In this document: positions 33,874 to 45,567 of the stretch, one piece after another
Position numbering within the stretch: position 1 is the stretch's first letter
Layout of the letters: each line of letters opens with the position of its first letter
Origin: CAWCQC01 sp963819905
GTDB taxonomy: Bacteria; Actinomycetota; Thermoleophilia; Gaiellales; Gaiellaceae
Assembly (NCBI GenBank): GCA_963819905.1
Contig: CAWFXP010000012.1
Location: 248,001-312,000 of the forward strand
Direction: 5' to 3'
Length of the DNA: 64,000 nt
The notes under the pieces: generated by a model
The model's database searches: none
What the model was told of the DNA's origin: nothing
What the model saw: only the letters and a program-made list of their open reading frames with translations
Position numbers and translations under genes: made by a program

Positions 33874-35017
33874 GATCCGATACTAGCCGATGCCCCTGCC
33901 GGTACTGGCTGATTTGCAGGGATTTCCTCGAGGAGCGCTGCCGTCACGGCCGAGCCGAGGAAGCGACCTCTGCGCGTGAGCCGGAGCGTCTCGGAGCCAG
34001 AGTCCTCGACGAGGCCGAGCCGCTCGAGCCGCGCGAGTGCCTCGCGATTCAGCACCCGCTCGAGCCCGTCCGTCTCGAGCGGCTCGTCGAGGCGCAGCCC
34101 GAGCATGACGCGCTCGCAGGCCTGCACGTCCGGTTCGAGCTGCTCGAGGTCGCGTTCGGGAGCCTCGCTCCGCAGGCAGGCGGCGAGGTACCGCGCCAGG
34201 CTCGGCCGGTTCCTCGATCGCATGCCCCCGACCGTCGACACGGCACCGATGCCGACTCCGAGATAGTCGTGTCCGCGCCAGTAGCCGAGGTTGTGCCGCG
34301 AGCGCGCGTCGCCGCGGCAGAAGCTCGAGGTCTCGTACCAGCGGTAGCCGGCAGCCTCGAGCACGTCGACGACCGTCTCGAAGTACCCCTCCATCGCCTC
34401 CCGCTGCTCGGCGAGCGCCGCACCCTGGCGGTAGGTGAAGCGCGTGCCGGGCTTCGCTTCGAGCTCGTAGTACGAGACGTGCTCCGGCGCGAGCTGGAGC
34501 AGCTCCTCGAGGTCGGCGATCAGATCGGCGGCCCCCTGGCCGGGAATACCGTAGAGCAGGTCGAGCGAGATGTTGTCAAAACCGGCATCACGCAGATCGT
34601 AGAAGGCGCGGCGGACGTCATCGGGACGCGCACGCCGTTCGAGCACCGCCAGGAGCGAGGGCTCGAAGGTCTGGGCTCCGAGGGAGACGCGGGTCACGCC
34701 CCGGTCGCGAAGGAGCGCGGCCAACGCCGGGGTCATCGTCTCCGGGTTCGCCTCGACCGTGACCTCCTCCGCGGGCGGCAGCCGGGCGAGCAGGCGGGCG
34801 AGGTCGGCCGGGGCGAGGAGCGTCGGCGTCCCGCCTCCGAGAAACACGGTCTCGAGCTTTGGGGCGAGCACCCCGCCCTCGAACTCGAGCTCGGCGAGCA
34901 GCGCCTCCACGTAGGTCGCGTGGGCACCCCGGTGACCGACCACCGTCACGAAATCGCAGTAGCCGCAGCGGTGGGCGCAGAAGGGAAGGTGCAGGTAGAG
35001 GTGGCGGACCGATCCGC

Positions 35018-35021
<4 letters not shown>
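33870..35021 (-). CDS. hemW: Radical SAM heme chaperone HemW (coproporphyrinogen III oxidase-like)
   Basis: A 383-residue radical-SAM protein. The start GTG (35019-35021) gives SGSVRHLYLHLPFCAHRCGY with cluster motif CAHRCGYC. Then FLGGGTPTLLAPADLARLL, EVTVEANPETM, RVSLGAQTFEPSLLAVLERR and DNISLDLLYGIPGQ follow. The motif and length match HemW rather than the oxygen-independent oxidase HemN. HemW binds and transfers heme. It follows lepA with a 4-bp overlap, the widely conserved lepA-hemW-hrcA-dnaJ-prmA order. Confidence 0.92.
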
Positions 35022-36804
<1,783 letters not shown>

Positions 36805-36808
<4 letters not shown>

Positions 36809-38418
36809 CGTCGGCGGCGGCCGCCCGAGCGCCTGCCGGAGCCGCCGACCAACGATAGCAACGCCCCCAGCTCACGAATCCCCAGCAAACGGGCGAGAAC
36901 GAGGTACACGGTTGTGGCCGCTGCGAGCGCGAGGCCCACGGACCCGAGCTGCGCGCCGAGGGAGCGGCCGACGAGCCCGTCGAGCACCCACCACACCCCG
37001 TAGGCCACCCCGGCGGTCACGGCCGATGCGAGCACGATCCTGGCGTAGGAGGCCACGATGTCCTCGGTATCGAGGCGCCCGACGCGCTCGCGAAGCAGGA
37101 CGACGAGGACCGCCGTGGCTCCGATGTTGACGACCGAGGTCGCGAGCGGGATGCCCCAGATGCCGAGTGGGGCGAACGCCGCGTCGAGGGCCACGTTGCC
37201 GACGAGCGCGCCGAGCGCGACCCAGGTCGGGAGCCACGGCGACTGCATGCTGAAGAAGGCCCGGTTCAGCATCAGCATCGCGCCGTTGAACGTCAGCCCG
37301 AGCGAGAACGCGGCGAACGCCTCGGCGACGACTACGGTCTGATCGGGCGTGAACGCGCCCCGCTCGTACAGGAGCCGCGTGATCGGGATGCAGAGCGCCG
37401 CCCCGACCGCGCTCGCCGGGACGAGCGTGAAGCCGATCTGGCGCAACCCGAGCGAGATGGTGTCGCGGAATCCCTCGACGTCGCTCCGCGCCGCCAGGCG
37501 CGAGAGCGCGGGAAAGAGCACGGTGGCGATCGCCACCGAGAAGATGCCCTGGGGGAGCATGTAGATGCGGAAGGCGGCGTCGATCGCGGCGGGCGCCAGC
37601 TCTCGATCGATGAAGCGCGCGGCGAAGAACGTGTCGACGACCAGGTTGAAGTTGATGAGCCCGAGCCCAAGCGACACGGGCAGCATCAGTGCGAAGATCC
37701 GGCGAACCGCCGGGTCTCGCCAGTCGACGAGCATGCGCAGCTCGCCGTCGAGGCTGCGCAGCCAGGGCAACGGCAGCAGGACCTGGACGAGCGTGCCGAG
37801 CACGATCGCGCCCGCGTAGACGTAGAGGGCGTCGCTCTCCGTGTCGGCCATCGGTACGCCGACGACGATCCCGACGATGATCACGAGGTTCCAGGCGATC
37901 GGGCTCAGCGCGGGCACCGTGAAGTGCTCGTAGCTGTTCAGGATCCCGACGATCACCCCGGAGAGCCCGAGCAGGATCACCGTCGGGAAGAGGAGGCACG
38001 ACAGGGCAACGAGGAGGTCCTCCTGCGCTCCCTCGTAGCCGAAGGGGCGCATGATCCATGGCGCGAGCAGGACGAAGAGCGCCGTCAGCCCACCGAGGCC
38101 GAGGAAGAGGAGGTAGAAGACGCTCGACGCGACGCGCCACGCCCGGACACGGTCGCCCCGCTCGAGCAGCTCGCTGAAGACCGGGACGAAGGCCGACGAG
38201 AGCGCCTGGTCTGCGACGAGCGAGCGGATCAGGTTCGGAACCTGGAAGGCAACCGTGAAGACGTTGATGTCGCCGGCGATTCCGAAATACCGCCGGACGA
38301 CGATCTCCCGGAAGAGCCCGAGGATCCTCGACCCTGCTGTCGCCAGCGCGAAGATTGCGGTCGAGCGGGCGAGGCGACGCCGGTGAGCCGACTCCTCCGG
38401 GACTTCGGCTCGCGCCAC
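36805..38418 (-). CDS. murJ: Lipid II flippase MurJ
   Basis: A 537-residue protein with about fourteen hydrophobic helices of the MVF/MurJ family. Conserved stretches include ATAGSRILGLFREIVVRRYF, FQVPNLIRSLVADQALSSAF, VPVFSELLERGDR and YMLPQGIFSVAIATVLFPAL. It moves lipid II across the cytoplasmic membrane for peptidoglycan synthesis. It is the first gene of the long minus-strand operon and is divergent from rpsT over about 105 bp. Confidence 0.94.
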
Positions 38419-38442
38419 GAGGTGCGAGTATAGGAGCCGCGT

Positions 38443-38467
38443 CGTACGGGCGGCGCGGCGCCGTACG
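38443..38467. promoter_or_regulatory. Palindrome between divergent murJ and rpsT
   Basis: CGTACGG (38443-38449) and CCGTACG (38461-38467) form a perfect 7-bp inverted repeat with an 11-bp GC-only spacer, in the control region of two divergent genes. It could be an operator or a hairpin. I have no regulator to assign to it. Confidence 0.35.
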
Positions 38468-38477
38468 TCGTGTTCCT

Positions 38478-38510
38478 TGCTAGCATCCGGAGGCCCCGGC
38501 CACCCGGGGC
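38478..38510 (+). promoter_or_regulatory. rpsT extended -10 and leader hairpin
   Basis: TGCTAGCAT at 38478-38486 matches an extended -10 (TGn-TAnnAT). It is followed by a perfect 7-bp hairpin, GCCCCGG-ccac-CCGGGGC (38493-38510), ending 13 bases before the rpsT start codon. The hairpin would lie at or near the 5' end of the transcript and close to the ribosome-binding region. Confidence 0.45.
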
Positions 38511-38523
38511 GCTTTCACGCCCG

Positions 38524-38790
38524 ATGCCGAACATCAAGCAACAGGAACGCCGTGTCGAGACCGCTGCCAGGCAGCGGCTCGAGAACCTCCGCTGGCGCTC
38601 GACGGCGAAGACGCAGTTCAAGCGGCTCGAGCTTGCCGTCGAAGACGGCGACGAGACGAGGATCGCAGAGGAGCACCGGGCGCTCGTCCGCACGCTCGAC
38701 AAGGCGGCAGCCCGGCGCGCGCTGCATCCGAACAAGGCGGCGCGCAAGAAGGCTCAGGCCGCTCGGCTCGTAACCCGCGGCGCGGTCTAG
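38524..38790 (+). CDS. rpsT: 30S ribosomal protein S20
   Basis: An 88-residue basic helical protein starting MPNIKQQERRVETAARQRLE with the S20 pattern LRWRSTAKTQFKRLELAVED and C-terminal ALHPNKAARKKAQAARLV. ATG at 38524 gives the family's normal N-terminus; the longer frame begins in the promoter region. S20 binds 16S rRNA early in 30S assembly. It is convergent with the EamA transporter gene. Confidence 0.96.
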   Translation: MPNIKQQERRVETAARQRLENLRWRSTAKTQFKRLELAVEDGDETRIAEEHRALVRTLDKAAARRALHPNKAARKKAQAARLVTRGAV

Positions 38791-38812
38791 GAGCACCGCT
38801 CGGCGCGGCCGT

Positions 38813-39637
38813 TCAGGCCAGCGCCACGAGCGCCACGCCGGCCACGATGAGCGCCGCTCCGGCGAGCCTCGCCCGGGATACGTGCTCGTGGAGGACGAGC
38901 GCTGCGAGCGCGGTAGCGATGAGGACGCTCGACTCGCGCACGGCGGCAACGGACGCGGCCGGCGCTCGCTCGAGGGCGGCCAGCACCAGCAGGTACGCCA
39001 CGAACCCGGCGATCCCCGCGACCACCGCGCGCGGTGCGATCGCGGCGCGGATCGGAGCGGCGCCGCGTGAGCGGATCGCGCCGGCGACGAACGGCACGGT
39101 CGCGAGCGTCGCCACCAGCTCGAAGTAGGGGAGCGGCGCGGCGTAGCGCAGTCCCGCCTTGTCGACGATCGTGTAGCCGGCGATGCAGGCGCCGACGCCG
39201 GCCGCGAGCACGACGCCGCGGAGATCGGCGGCCCGGCGGATGCCGCGGACGAGGAGCACGCCGGCCGCGACGACGACGACGCCGAGCGCCGCCTGAAGGC
39301 CGGGACGGACGCCGAGCGCGACCACGGTCGCGACCAGCACCAGCACCGGCGCCAGCCCTCGCGCGACGGGGTAGACGAGGCTCAGCTCGAAGCTCGTGTA
39401 CGCGGCCGCGAGCAGGACGAAGTACGCCAGCTCGAACGCCGCCGACGCGACCACGTAGGGAGCCGCCCGCCATTCGACGTCCCAGGTGAGAGCGGCGGGT
39501 ATCGCGAAGAGAACGACGCTCGTGCCGAGCATCGCCGCCGTAACCGGCACCGGGTCTCTCGACCCGGCGACGAGGAGGTTCCAGAGGGCGTGGAGAGCCG
39601 CAGCGCCCAGCGTCAGCAGGAGCGCCGAGGCCGGCAC
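38813..39637 (-). CDS. EamA/DMT-superfamily membrane transporter
   Basis: A 274-residue, very hydrophobic protein with about ten helices in two repeats. The second begins near GVVLAAGVGACIAGYTIVDK. Family-type sequences include LSLVYPVARGLAPVLVLVAT near the end of the first half and VAAVRESSVLIATALAALVL in the second. Members export metabolites or amino acids; the substrate cannot be told from sequence. No obvious operon partner. Confidence 0.82.
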   Translation of the reverse strand: MPASALLLTLGAAALHALWNLLVAGSRDPVPVTAAMLGTSVVLFAIPAALTWDVEWRAAPYVVASAAFELAYFVLLAAAYTSFELSLVYPVARGLAPVLVLVATVVALGVRPGLQAALGVVVVAAGVLLVRGIRRAADLRGVVLAAGVGACIAGYTIVDKAGLRYAAPLPYFELVATLATVPFVAGAIRSRGAAPIRAAIAPRAVVAGIAGFVAYLLVLAALERAPAASVAAVRESSVLIATALAALVLHEHVSRARLAGAALIVAGVALVALA

Positions 39638-39741
39638 GACCTACCTCAGGCGCGATCGTTGCCGCGCCGGGCCGGGCGGCCGGAAGGGATGCGGGGCGCG
39701 GAGCCCTACGAGAGCCGAGGCCCGTGCCGCTTCGGGCGCGT

Positions 39742-40719
39742 TCACGAGCTCCGGCTGCCCGCGATGTCGACGATCGCGAGCTCGAGCTCGAGGTTCGGGT
39801 CGAGACGGCTGCCCCCCTTGACCGCGAGATCGAGCTCCGCGAGCCGCACAAGCGCCCGCTCGAGCTCCGAGCGGGTGAAGTTCGCGGCCTGACCTGCCTG
39901 CTTGCGGGCCGGATAGTCCTTGAGGCCGAGCCGGGACGCGATCTCGCGCGGCCCGAGATCCTGCTCGAGGAGCGCGTGAACCCGGCGCACCGAACCGACG
40001 TAGTCGGCGAGCCGCGCCGCGATCCGGTACGGCTCGGCGCCCTTGCGTCGCATCCCCTCGCAAGCGGTGAGAGCGCCGCGGACGTCACGGTTCCCCCACG
40101 CGTCGACGAGCGCGTAGGGCGAGGGTTCCGCACCTGGGACTGCGAGCTCCTCGACCTCGCGCACCCCGACCACCTCATCGCCTGCCCAGGCGGCGAGCTT
40201 CTCGATCTCGTTCCGCAAGGCGAAGGCGTCGTCTCCGACGAGCTCGACCAGGCGCTCCGCCGTCTCGTTCGCGACACGCAGGCCGGCGCGCTCGAACTGA
40301 CCCCGCACCCAGGCGGGGTAGTCGGCGAACTCGTTTCTCCCACGCCGCCGGGTCGTGATGTCGAACCGGAGGACCGACCCGGCCGCCGAGCACGCCTCGA
40401 CGAGCCCGGCCAGCCGTGCCGGGTCACCGACGAGCGCGAGCGTCGAGCCCGGCGCAGGGCTCTCGAGGTAGCTGACGACGACCTCGATGTCGGCGCTCTT
40501 CCAGCGGTCGATTCCCTCGACGAGGACGAGCTTCTCGCCGCCCAAGAGGCCGAGGGCGTTCAACGCCGCGACGGCGTCCTGCGCGGAGATCGACTCGGCG
40601 AACAGATGCTCGATCGCCCCGTCTGCGAAGCGGGCTCGCAGGCGGTGGAGCGCGAGCGCCACCTTGGGCAGGTCGGTGCCCGTGATCAGGTACACGGGCT
40701 CCAGGCGGTGCTCTGCCAT
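39742..40719 (-). CDS. holA: DNA polymerase III subunit delta
   Basis: A 325-residue clamp-loader subunit. The AAA-like N-terminal region has PVYLITGTDLPKVALALHRL, with the degenerate P-loop position normal for delta. The LLGGEKLVLVEGIDRWKSAD and LERALVRLAELDLAVKGGSR stretches are characteristic, and helical collar sequence fills the C-terminus. Delta opens the beta clamp. The gene order comEA-comEC-holA(-rpsT) is widely conserved; here rpsT lies just beyond the EamA gene on the other strand. Confidence 0.92.
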   Translation of the reverse strand: MAEHRLEPVYLITGTDLPKVALALHRLRARFADGAIEHLFAESISAQDAVAALNALGLLGGEKLVLVEGIDRWKSADIEVVVSYLESPAPGSTLALVGDPARLAGLVEACSAAGSVLRFDITTRRRGRNEFADYPAWVRGQFERAGLRVANETAERLVELVGDDAFALRNEIEKLAAWAGDEVVGVREVEELAVPGAEPSPYALVDAWGNRDVRGALTACEGMRRKGAEPYRIAARLADYVGSVRRVHALLEQDLGPREIASRLGLKDYPARKQAGQAANFTRSELERALVRLAELDLAVKGGSRLDPNLELELAIVDIAGSRSS

Positions 40720-40761
40720 GCGGGCAAGTGTACGGACGGCGTCCGAGGACCTCTCCGCGTT

Positions 40762-43044
40762 TCAACGGGCCGTCGTCACCTCCAGCCACCGGCCGTCGCT
40801 CGTGACGGTCACCGTGCCGTGCTCGTCCGTCCTCAGCAGGCGAAGGCGCGGGCGCCGCAGAGCGGCGAGCGTCTCTCGCGTGGGATGCCCGTAGTCGTTG
40901 TCCGACCCGACGGAGATGACCGCCAGGCGGGGCCGCAGCCGGTCGAGCAGCGCCGGGAGCCCCGCGTCCGCCGAACCGTGGTGTGCGACCTTGACGATCT
41001 CGACCGGTCCGAGGGGCAGCGCACCCGTCACGTTCGACTCGGCGTCGGCGGTCAGCAGCAGATCCACGGAGCCGAACGAGGCGAGGAGCACGAGCGCGCG
41101 GTCGTTGGGATCGGTTCCCCGCGTACCCGCATCGGCCGGCCAGAGCACGCGCAGCGCGAGCCGCCCGATGCGGAACCGCTGGCCGGCGCGCGCGACGACG
41201 ACTCTGACGCCTCGGTCGCGGGCGGCGCGGAGGACGTCGTCGTGGTAGGGGCTCTCGGCGGCCAGGCCCGGATCGAGGATCGCCCCGACCTCAGTCGTTC
41301 TGACTACGTCGGCCGCTCCTCCGATGTGGTCTCTCTGCGGATGGGTGAGGACGAGCGCCGTGAGACGCCGAACGCCGAGCCGCCGGAGCTGCTCCGCGAC
41401 GCGAGCCTCCGGCGGGCCCTCGTCGACGAGTACCGCTCCCTCGGGCACCTGGACGAGCGCCGCGTCTCCCTGGCCGACGTCGAGGAACGAGACGCGAAGC
41501 CCCTCCGGCGGCGGGAGGGCAGACGAGGGCGCCGACCCTCGCCAGCCGATCACCAGGATCGCGGCGCAGGCAGCGATCACGATCACGTGTGCCCGGTGCC
41601 GAGGCGGCGCCCGGATGAGGAGCACCAGCACGCACAACGCCGCGCCGATTGCTGCGACCGCGGTGCCCGAGCTCACCTGGGAGAAGGGGAGCCCACCGAC
41701 GAGGCGGGCGCACCACGCCAGGTAGGCGGCGACCCAGCCGTTAGCCCAGGCGAGGGCGAGCGCAGCGTCAGGAAGCACCGAGCCGACGGCAGACGCCGCG
41801 AGACCGAGCCCGAGGATCGGCGCCACAGCAGGCTCTCCCATACCGTTCGCGAGCACGGACAGCACCGGGATCGAGCCGAACTGCACCCAGAGGATCGGGG
41901 CGGTGGCCACGGCGCAGGCGGTGGAGAGCGCGAGCACCGCGGCCAGAGCGCGCGGCAAGGGATATCCCTCGAGGAGCCGCTCGAGCCTGGGAACGGCGAC
42001 GAAGATCGCGGCGACGGCGGCGAACGAGAGCTGGAAGCCGGGATCGAACAGGTTGTACGGGCTCAAGGCGAGCAGTACGAACGCGCCGAGGAGCATGAAG
42101 TACCACCTGTCTCTCGGCCTCGCCGCGAGCCAGGCGAGCGACGCGAGACCACCGGCGATTCCGGCCCGGACGACCGAGGGCTGCCAGCCGACCGCCGCGA
42201 CGTAGCAGACGATCGCGATGAGAGCTGCAGCCTGCGCGACGAGCCGCGGGATCCCGAGCAACCAGCACGTCAGGAGGACGCCGGCCACCACGTAGGCCAC
42301 GTTCTGTCCGGAGACGGCGAGCACGTGGTAGAGACCGGACGCCCGGAAGGCCTCTCTGAGCTCGGTACGGAGCCCCTGCTCCTCGCCGAGCACGATCCCC
42401 TGGACGAGCGCTCGCCGCTCACCCGAAAGTCCCGGTGCGATCGAGTCGGCGAGGTGCTCGCGGATCCGGTCGGCGATGCCCGCGAGCCCGCCGCGAGCTC
42501 CGACCACCCTGTAGCGACTCGCACGCATGACCGCGTGAACGCCCTTGCGGCCGAGATAGGCGGCCTCGTCGTAGGAGGATCCCGGCTCGCGCTCCCGCGG
42601 CGCGACCACCTCGGCGACCACGTCGAGGATCGCACCCTGCGGCGGCGCGCGCACCGACGCGGGAAGCTCGAGCTGTGCCGGCTCGTCGAATGTCCGGTCG
42701 TCATACCGGCGCACCCGCACCAGGACGCGTGTCGTGAAAGAGCCCCTCCGCGGGGGCGCCGTCACCTCGACGCGCGCAAGCGCCGCGCCTCCGACCTCGC
42801 GCGCGAGCGCGCTGCGGTCGATGTCGTCGAGGCGGACGCTGCCCCACCACCAGCCAGCCGCGAGAAGCGCACCCGCGAGCGCGACCAGTCGCCCGCGCTC
42901 GCCGAGGATCGCGACGCCACCGAGCGCGCCGGCAGCGGCCAGGACGGCGATGCTCGATATCCGGATCGCAAGCGGGAGCGCAAGCCCGGCACACGCCGCG
43001 GCTGCCAGCACGTGCGGCGCCGGAATGAACCGCCGGCGGCTCAT
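40762..43044 (-). CDS. comEC: DNA-uptake channel protein ComEC
   Basis: A 760-residue three-part protein: an N-terminal soluble domain (GGAALARVEVTAPPRRGSFT), a central Competence membrane domain (FRASGLYHVLAVSGQNVAYV, QPSVVRAGIAGGLASLAWLA), and a C-terminal metallo-beta-lactamase-like domain (VSFLDVGQGDAALVQVPEGA, LTHPQRDHIGGAADV, VKVAHHGSADAGLPALL). Its product would carry single-stranded DNA across the cytoplasmic membrane; the last domain may degrade the non-transported strand. The metal-site motif is HPQRDH in place of HxHxDH. It overlaps comEA by 4 bp (ATGA). Confidence 0.92.
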   Translation of the reverse strand: MSRRRFIPAPHVLAAAACAGLALPLAIRISSIAVLAAAGALGGVAILGERGRLVALAGALLAAGWWWGSVRLDDIDRSALAREVGGAALARVEVTAPPRRGSFTTRVLVRVRRYDDRTFDEPAQLELPASVRAPPQGAILDVVAEVVAPREREPGSSYDEAAYLGRKGVHAVMRASRYRVVGARGGLAGIADRIREHLADSIAPGLSGERRALVQGIVLGEEQGLRTELREAFRASGLYHVLAVSGQNVAYVVAGVLLTCWLLGIPRLVAQAAALIAIVCYVAAVGWQPSVVRAGIAGGLASLAWLAARPRDRWYFMLLGAFVLLALSPYNLFDPGFQLSFAAVAAIFVAVPRLERLLEGYPLPRALAAVLALSTACAVATAPILWVQFGSIPVLSVLANGMGEPAVAPILGLGLAASAVGSVLPDAALALAWANGWVAAYLAWCARLVGGLPFSQVSSGTAVAAIGAALCVLVLLIRAPPRHRAHVIVIAACAAILVIGWRGSAPSSALPPPEGLRVSFLDVGQGDAALVQVPEGAVLVDEGPPEARVAEQLRRLGVRRLTALVLTHPQRDHIGGAADVVRTTEVGAILDPGLAAESPYHDDVLRAARDRGVRVVVARAGQRFRIGRLALRVLWPADAGTRGTDPNDRALVLLASFGSVDLLLTADAESNVTGALPLGPVEIVKVAHHGSADAGLPALLDRLRPRLAVISVGSDNDYGHPTRETLAALRRPRLRLLRTDEHGTVTVTSDGRWLEVTTAR

Positions 43045-43679
43045 GGAGTGACGAGCTCTCGCAGCTGCTCGAGGCGGGCCGGCCCGATGCCGGGAACCGC
43101 GTCGAGCTCTTCCACGGACGTGAACGGCCCGTGCTCCTCGCGGTAATCGATGATCCGCTGTGCCGTCACCGGCCCGACGCCGGGGAGCGTGTCGAGCTCC
43201 TCCAGCGTGGCCGTGCTCAGACGGACAGGTCCTGTCGTCGAGCTCGCCTCGGGGAGAACCACAGCCTGTTGGGCTTCCGAGCCCGCCGTCGGAACCACGA
43301 TCTGGGCCCCGTCGACCACCTCGGCGGCGAGGTTGACAAGGGCGAGTCGCGCACGCCGGGTCGACCCACCCGCCTTCCTGACCGCATCGGCGATGCGGCT
43401 ACCCTCGGCGAGGCGGTAGAGACCCGGCCGCCGGACCGCGCCGACGACATGGACGACGACGGGTGCGGCCGGCTGCCCGGCCTCTTCCGGCCCGGCGGCG
43501 CCCTCGGCGATCGCTCCCGACTCGGGCGGTACCTGCTCGAGCGCGGCGAGTGTCTCGCCGGGAGCCGCCGAGCCCGGGTCTGCCCGGTCGAGGACGAACC
43601 GCCCGACGAGCACGAGCGCACAGACCGCCACCACGACGTACAACGCCGCCCGGGAGCGGGAGATCGTCGGCATGCGCAT
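43041..43679 (-). CDS. comEA: ComEA-like DNA-binding competence protein
   Basis: A 212-residue protein. One N-terminal membrane helix (ALYVVVAVCALVLVGRFVL) is followed by an acidic/Pro linker, an SLBB domain (VVVHVVGAVRRPGLYRLAEG) and a double helix-hairpin-helix (LDTLPGVGPVTAQRIIDYRE, LDAVPGIGPARLEQLREL) for binding double-stranded DNA. The start MRMPTISRSR is chosen; the frame extends upstream but without conserved sequence. It delivers DNA to ComEC. Confidence 0.9.
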   Translation of the reverse strand: MRMPTISRSRAALYVVVAVCALVLVGRFVLDRADPGSAAPGETLAALEQVPPESGAIAEGAAGPEEAGQPAAPVVVHVVGAVRRPGLYRLAEGSRIADAVRKAGGSTRRARLALVNLAAEVVDGAQIVVPTAGSEAQQAVVLPEASSTTGPVRLSTATLEELDTLPGVGPVTAQRIIDYREEHGPFTSVEELDAVPGIGPARLEQLRELVTP

Positions 43680-43783
43680 GTTGCCTATCGTGACGACGAC
43701 AAGCATGCGCAACCGCGCGCTTCGTGCCAAGACGCGCACACACCTGCGCCGGAACGTCGCGGCGTGCCGTCAGCGGCAGCTCG

Positions 43784-44956
43784 TCAGGCGCGCGCGCCCG
43801 GCCCGTAGGCGAGCCGGAGGGGCTCTCCTCGCTCGAACCTGTCGGGTCTGAGAGCGGAAACGTCGATGACCGGCGCGCGGCCGGCGATCTCGTCGGCGAC
43901 CACCTCGCCGACCGAGGGGGCCAGCTTGAACCCGTGCCCCGACCAGCCGAGGGCGAGGTACAGCCCTTCGATGCCGGGAGCCGGCCCGATCAAAGGGTTC
44001 CAGTCGGGCGTGTAGTCGTACGCGCCGGCGAAGCCGCCGGCCCACGCTGCGTTTGCGTACGCCGGAATCCGCTCGCGCAGGCCGGCCCGGATGGCCGCCT
44101 CGTACTCGGGGCCGATGTCCCGGGCGCAATCGTCCCGCCGCTCGTAGCGCACCTCGGGCTGATAGGCGACGACCCAGGCCAGCCCGGCTCGATCCGGCCG
44201 CATGACGAGGTTGCTCGCCATGTCCGAGAAGATGACGCGGACCTGGGGCCGGTCGGCCGGCTGGCGCACGAACGAGACCTCGAGGCGCCGCAGGGAGATC
44301 GGCAGCTCGAGGCCGGCCGTTCGGGCCAGCTCGGGCCCCCAGCTCCCGGCGGCCAGCACGACGGTGTCTGCCGCGATCGGGCCGCCGTCCGTGTCGACGC
44401 CGCGCACGCGTCCTCCCTCGGTGCGGATCCCGGTCACCGTCCGGCCGAGCGCGGGCCGAACGCCCGCCTGGATTCCGGCGGCGAACCAGGAGAGCGTCAT
44501 GCGATAGGTGTCGGCGAACCCGCCGTCCGGCTCGTAGGCGCCGACGGCGATCCCGTCGAGGGACAGCAGCGGCTCGATCGCGGCGACCTCCGGTGTCTCG
44601 ACGACGACCGTGTCGAGGCCCCACTGCCGAAGCCGCGAGACGTTGTCGCGCAGTGCATCTGCGTGAGCCGGAGTCGCCGTCAGCAGGTACCCCGTCTGCA
44701 CGAACCCGGAGTCCCCGGTCCCGACCTCCTCCTCCCAGCGCTGGATGACGTCGACGCCCCGCATCGCGAGGCGGGCCACCGGCTCGTTCGAGTAGTGCCG
44801 CCGGACCATGGAGAAGGAGACGCCCGAGTCGCCTCCGCACACGGGGCCTCGTTCGACCAGGACGACCGAGCCGACGCCCCGGCGCGCGAGCGAGAACGCG
44901 ATGCTCGTCCCGAACAGGCCGGCCCCGACGACGACGACGTCAGCCGACTCGGACAC
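43784..44956 (-). CDS. FAD-dependent oxidoreductase of the DAO/sarcosine-oxidase type
   Basis: A 390-residue flavoprotein. The Rossmann dinucleotide-binding motif is DVVVVGAGLFGTSIAFSLAR followed by the ribose-binding acidic residue in VVLVERG. Later blocks are VLAAGSWGPELARTAGL, AWAGGFAGAYDYTPDWNPLI and GLYLALGWSGHGFKLAPSVG, the C-terminal FAD-binding pattern of sarcosine oxidase beta, dimethylglycine and D-amino-acid oxidases. Substrate is probably a secondary or tertiary amine, but this is inference. No gene for a partner subunit lies nearby. Confidence 0.83.
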   Translation of the reverse strand: MSESADVVVVGAGLFGTSIAFSLARRGVGSVVLVERGPVCGGDSGVSFSMVRRHYSNEPVARLAMRGVDVIQRWEEEVGTGDSGFVQTGYLLTATPAHADALRDNVSRLRQWGLDTVVVETPEVAAIEPLLSLDGIAVGAYEPDGGFADTYRMTLSWFAAGIQAGVRPALGRTVTGIRTEGGRVRGVDTDGGPIAADTVVLAAGSWGPELARTAGLELPISLRRLEVSFVRQPADRPQVRVIFSDMASNLVMRPDRAGLAWVVAYQPEVRYERRDDCARDIGPEYEAAIRAGLRERIPAYANAAWAGGFAGAYDYTPDWNPLIGPAPGIEGLYLALGWSGHGFKLAPSVGEVVADEIAGRAPVIDVSALRPDRFERGEPLRLAYGPGARA

Positions 44957-45045
44957 CGGCGCCCGGGCGATGGTCGATCCGAACGTGTGGGGCCGTTGCC
45001 GTCATCCGGCGGTGCCGCGCTCGGCCAGTCCGACCGTCCGCGGGC

Positions 45046-45456
45046 TCAGCGCACGATGAGCACGTCGCAGGACGCGTGGTGCGCGACCTTCGTGCTCACG
45101 GATCCGAGCAGGGCGCGCTTCCCGAGCCCCCGGCCTCGCGTGCCGACGACGATCAGGTCGGCGCCGATCTTCTCGGCAGCCTCGACGATCACGTCCGCGG
45201 CATCGCCCTCTCCCTCCATGCTGCTCGCGTCGATTCCCTGCGCCTTGAGATGAGTCTTCGCACCGTCCAGCGTCTCGGCCGCTTCCTTGAGCTCGTCCTC
45301 GTTCAGGGCCCCCGACCCACGCCCGCCCGAGTGAGAACCGATACCGACCGCAGACACGACGGTGACCTTGGCGCCGGCCCTGCCGAGCGCCGCCGCCCGG
45401 TCAAGCGCGCGCTTTGCCTGCTCCGACCCGTCATACCCGACGATCACGTTCTGCAT
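45046..45456 (-). CDS. Universal stress protein (UspA family)
   Basis: A 136-residue single-domain Usp: NVIVGYDGSEQAKRALDRAA at the start, then VVGTRGRGLGKRALLGSVST, which holds the ATP-binding G-x2-G-x9-G-S/T signature, and CDVLIVR at the end. ATP-binding Usp proteins accumulate under starvation or redox stress. It is divergent from the SDR gene (111 bp between starts). Confidence 0.92.
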   Translation of the reverse strand: MQNVIVGYDGSEQAKRALDRAAALGRAGAKVTVVSAVGIGSHSGGRGSGALNEDELKEAAETLDGAKTHLKAQGIDASSMEGEGDAADVIVEAAEKIGADLIVVGTRGRGLGKRALLGSVSTKVAHHASCDVLIVR

Positions 45457-45567
45457 GCTCGACCTCCCCCTCGACGGCGCCTAGCCCGATTGGTAGGCGG
45501 ATCGCCAATCCTAGAGGGCGCGCGCGCCGCGCGCACGCGATCGTGACGCGCGGTATGGTCACGAGCC

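Noticed and set aside
39724..43146. A 1140-codon plus-strand open frame
   Set aside because: It is the antisense of holA and comEC, both clearly coding on the minus strand; its product is low-complexity Arg/Glu/Asp sequence.
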